From: Deltaproteobacteria bacterium
Lineage (GTDB): Bacteria > Myxococcota_A > UBA9160 > SMWR01
DNA: 39,237 nt
Assembly: GCA_019310425.1 (NCBI GenBank)
Contig: JAFDEI010000179.1
Span: forward strand, 1-39,237
Direction of reading: 5' to 3'
Of the stretch, positions 38,319-39,237 are shown one piece after another. The position numbers and the translations under genes are program-made. Every line of letters starts with the position of its first letter. Positions within the stretch are counted from its first letter, which is position 1. Below the pieces are notes generated by a model. It was not told the origin of the DNA. It ran no database searches and saw nothing but the letters and a program-made list of their open reading frames with translations.

Positions 38319-39237
38319 ATGATCATCGGACTCTCGGGCTTGAACGGCTCCGGCAAGGGCGAGGTCCTCAATTACCTCGAAGAGCGGAGCTTCTACCCGT
38401 TTTCGCTGTCGGACGTCATCCGCCGCCACCTCGATGAGCAGGGCGTCAGCGAGACCCGCGACCGCATGATCGAGGCCGGCCGGGCGATCCGCGCCGAGAA
38501 AGGGCCGGGCGGGCTCGCCGAGTTGCTCGCCGAGAAGATCATCCGCGATCGAAATTACGTCGTCGACTCGATTCGTCACCCCGCGGAGGTCGAAGTCCTG
38601 CGCCGCAAGACCCCGCACTTCCACCTGATCTGGATCGATGCTCCAGCGGAGATTCGTCTCGAACGCATGAACGAACGCGGCCGCGCGGGCGATGCCACCA
38701 CACTCGAAGAACTCCAGGCGCAAGAGGGCAGGGAGTTGGGCAGCGACGACCCGGCCGCGCAGCAGCTGCTCGCCGTCAAGGAGCTCGCCGACACAACCCT
38801 CGCAAACGAAGGCTCGATCGCCGAACTCCACGAAAAGCTCCAGGAGGTCCTGGAAGCGAGCCTTTTTTTTGAACGACCGAGCTGGGACGAGTACTTCATG
38901 TCCATCGCGCGGGTCGTCGCCACCCGCAGCAACTGCGTCAAACGAAAGGTCGCCTCCGTGATCACCCGCGACCGCCGAATCGTCTCGACCGGCTACAACG
39001 GAACCCCCCGCGGCGTCCGCAACTGCAACGAAGGCGGCTGCCCACGCTGCAACTCCTTCGCCGAAGGCGGCACTCGTCTCGACGAATGCCTCTGCTCACA
39101 CGGCGAAGAGAACGCCATCACCCAGGTCGCCTACCACGGTGTCTCCGTCAAGGATGCCACCCTCTACACCACCCTTAGCCCGTGCTTGATCTGCACCAAA
39201 ATGATCATCAACGTCGGCATCATCGAAGTCGTCTACA
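38319..39237 (+). CDS. P-loop kinase-like/deoxycytidylate (dCMP) deaminase fusion (cut by right edge)
   Basis: 306 residues are visible. Residues 1-181 are a P-loop nucleotide-kinase-like domain: GLNGSGKG (7-14, with Gly where Ser/Thr is usual), VVDSIRHPAEVEVLRR and the Arg-rich lid RLERMNERGR, similar to dephospho-CoA and adenylate kinases. From about 186 a dCMP deaminase domain begins (RPSWDEYFMSIARVVATRSNC). It has the structural zinc cysteines NCNEGGCPRC, the catalytic His261-Gly262-Glu263 (HGE rather than HAE) and the zinc motif Pro288-Cys289-x-x-Cys292. Deaminating dCMP gives dUMP for dTMP synthesis. The same fused layout is known in fungal Dcd1 and in the Vibrio antiphage enzymes AvcD/DcdV. 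Which role applies here is open. A T8 run sits at the domain junction. Confidence 0.9.
   Translation, partial: MIIGLSGLNGSGKGEVLNYLEERSFYPFSLSDVIRRHLDEQGVSETRDRMIEAGRAIRAEKGPGGLAELLAEKIIRDRNYVVDSIRHPAEVEVLRRKTPHFHLIWIDAPAEIRLERMNERGRAGDATTLEELQAQEGRELGSDDPAAQQLLAVKELADTTLANEGSIAELHEKLQEVLEASLFFERPSWDEYFMSIARVVATRSNCVKRKVASVITRDRRIVSTGYNGTPRGVRNCNEGGCPRCNSFAEGGTRLDECLCSHGEENAITQVAYHGVSVKDATLYTTLSPCLICTKMIINVGIIEVVY
38863..38870 (+). other. T8 slippery run at the kinase/deaminase junction
   Basis: Codons 182-185 read CTT TTT TTT GAA. U-UUU-UUU is a valid -1 slippery heptamer, and a -1 slip or one extra U in the transcript brings TGA into frame at once, which would release the kinase-like domain alone. 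Confidence 0.45.

Noticed and set aside
1-39237. CRISPR arrays, insertion sequences, attachment sites
   Set aside because: None seen by eye: no regularly spaced repeats, transposase motifs or integrase. The only clear direct repeat is the 31-bp duplication.

Overview
The window is GC-rich (about two thirds G+C by eye), gene-dense and chromosomal in character. It shows no tRNA, rRNA, insertion sequence, phage or CRISPR. It looks like a Gram-negative (diderm) bacterium: there are lipoprotein signal peptides, a PEP-CTERM protein, TgpA/DUF58/MoxR, an Rhs/YD-repeat lipoprotein, a PilZ protein, a chemoreceptor and atypical sulfatases. Together with a DUF35-type OB-fold gene preceded by a KstR-like palindrome, this suggests an uncultured deltaproteobacterial-type lineage (Myxococcota, Binatota or a relative). 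That placement is inference only.

Layout. (1) 1-1636: the start of a DUF35 OB-fold gene leaving the window on the minus strand, a 14-bp palindromic operator candidate, and a lipoprotein of the sulfatase/alkaline phosphatase superfamily. (2) 1816-8428, plus: a glycan module with a GT39-like GT-C enzyme, a methyltransferase, a DPM1/GtrB-like GT2, a second methyltransferase and a YfhO-like membrane protein split by a 31-bp tandem duplication. (3) 8414-12720: acyl-CoA ligase and aldo/keto reductase (minus), MiaE (plus), class V aminotransferase (minus). (4) 12890-20374, plus: a tightly coupled operon of a small membrane protein, a broken dGTPase, CutA, two unknown proteins, a large RG-rich protein with a possible degenerate DHH domain, QueE, and then a PilZ protein. 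(5) 20402-23580: a pyruvate/indolepyruvate decarboxylase (minus), divergent from a second sulfatase-like lipoprotein that has a 1-nt frameshift. (6) 28472-23688, minus: a PEP-CTERM protein, an Rhs lipoprotein with a tripartite C-terminal tail, and a coupled two-helix membrane protein. (7) 36343-28608, minus: a zinc aminopeptidase lipoprotein, MoxR, DUF58, TgpA (frameshifted) and a chemoreceptor. (8) 36342-39237: PrmA (plus), an RMD-like sugar reductase (minus) and, cut by the right edge, a P-loop kinase-like/dCMP deaminase fusion (plus).

The GT2 probably charges a polyprenyl-phosphate sugar for the GT-C enzymes; the RMD-like reductase could supply a deoxysugar. The points most worth a second look are: the kinase-deaminase fusion, which has the architecture of the antiphage AvcD/DcdV enzymes and of fungal Dcd1, with a T8 slippery run exactly at the domain junction; the PEP-CTERM/Rhs/small-membrane-protein cassette with an apparent sorting tail on the Rhs protein; the RG-rich DHH-like protein coupled to QueE; a recurring TANNNT box 6-9 nt before start codons, which suggests leaderless transcription; and four reading-frame breaks, which suggest either sequence errors or ongoing gene decay.
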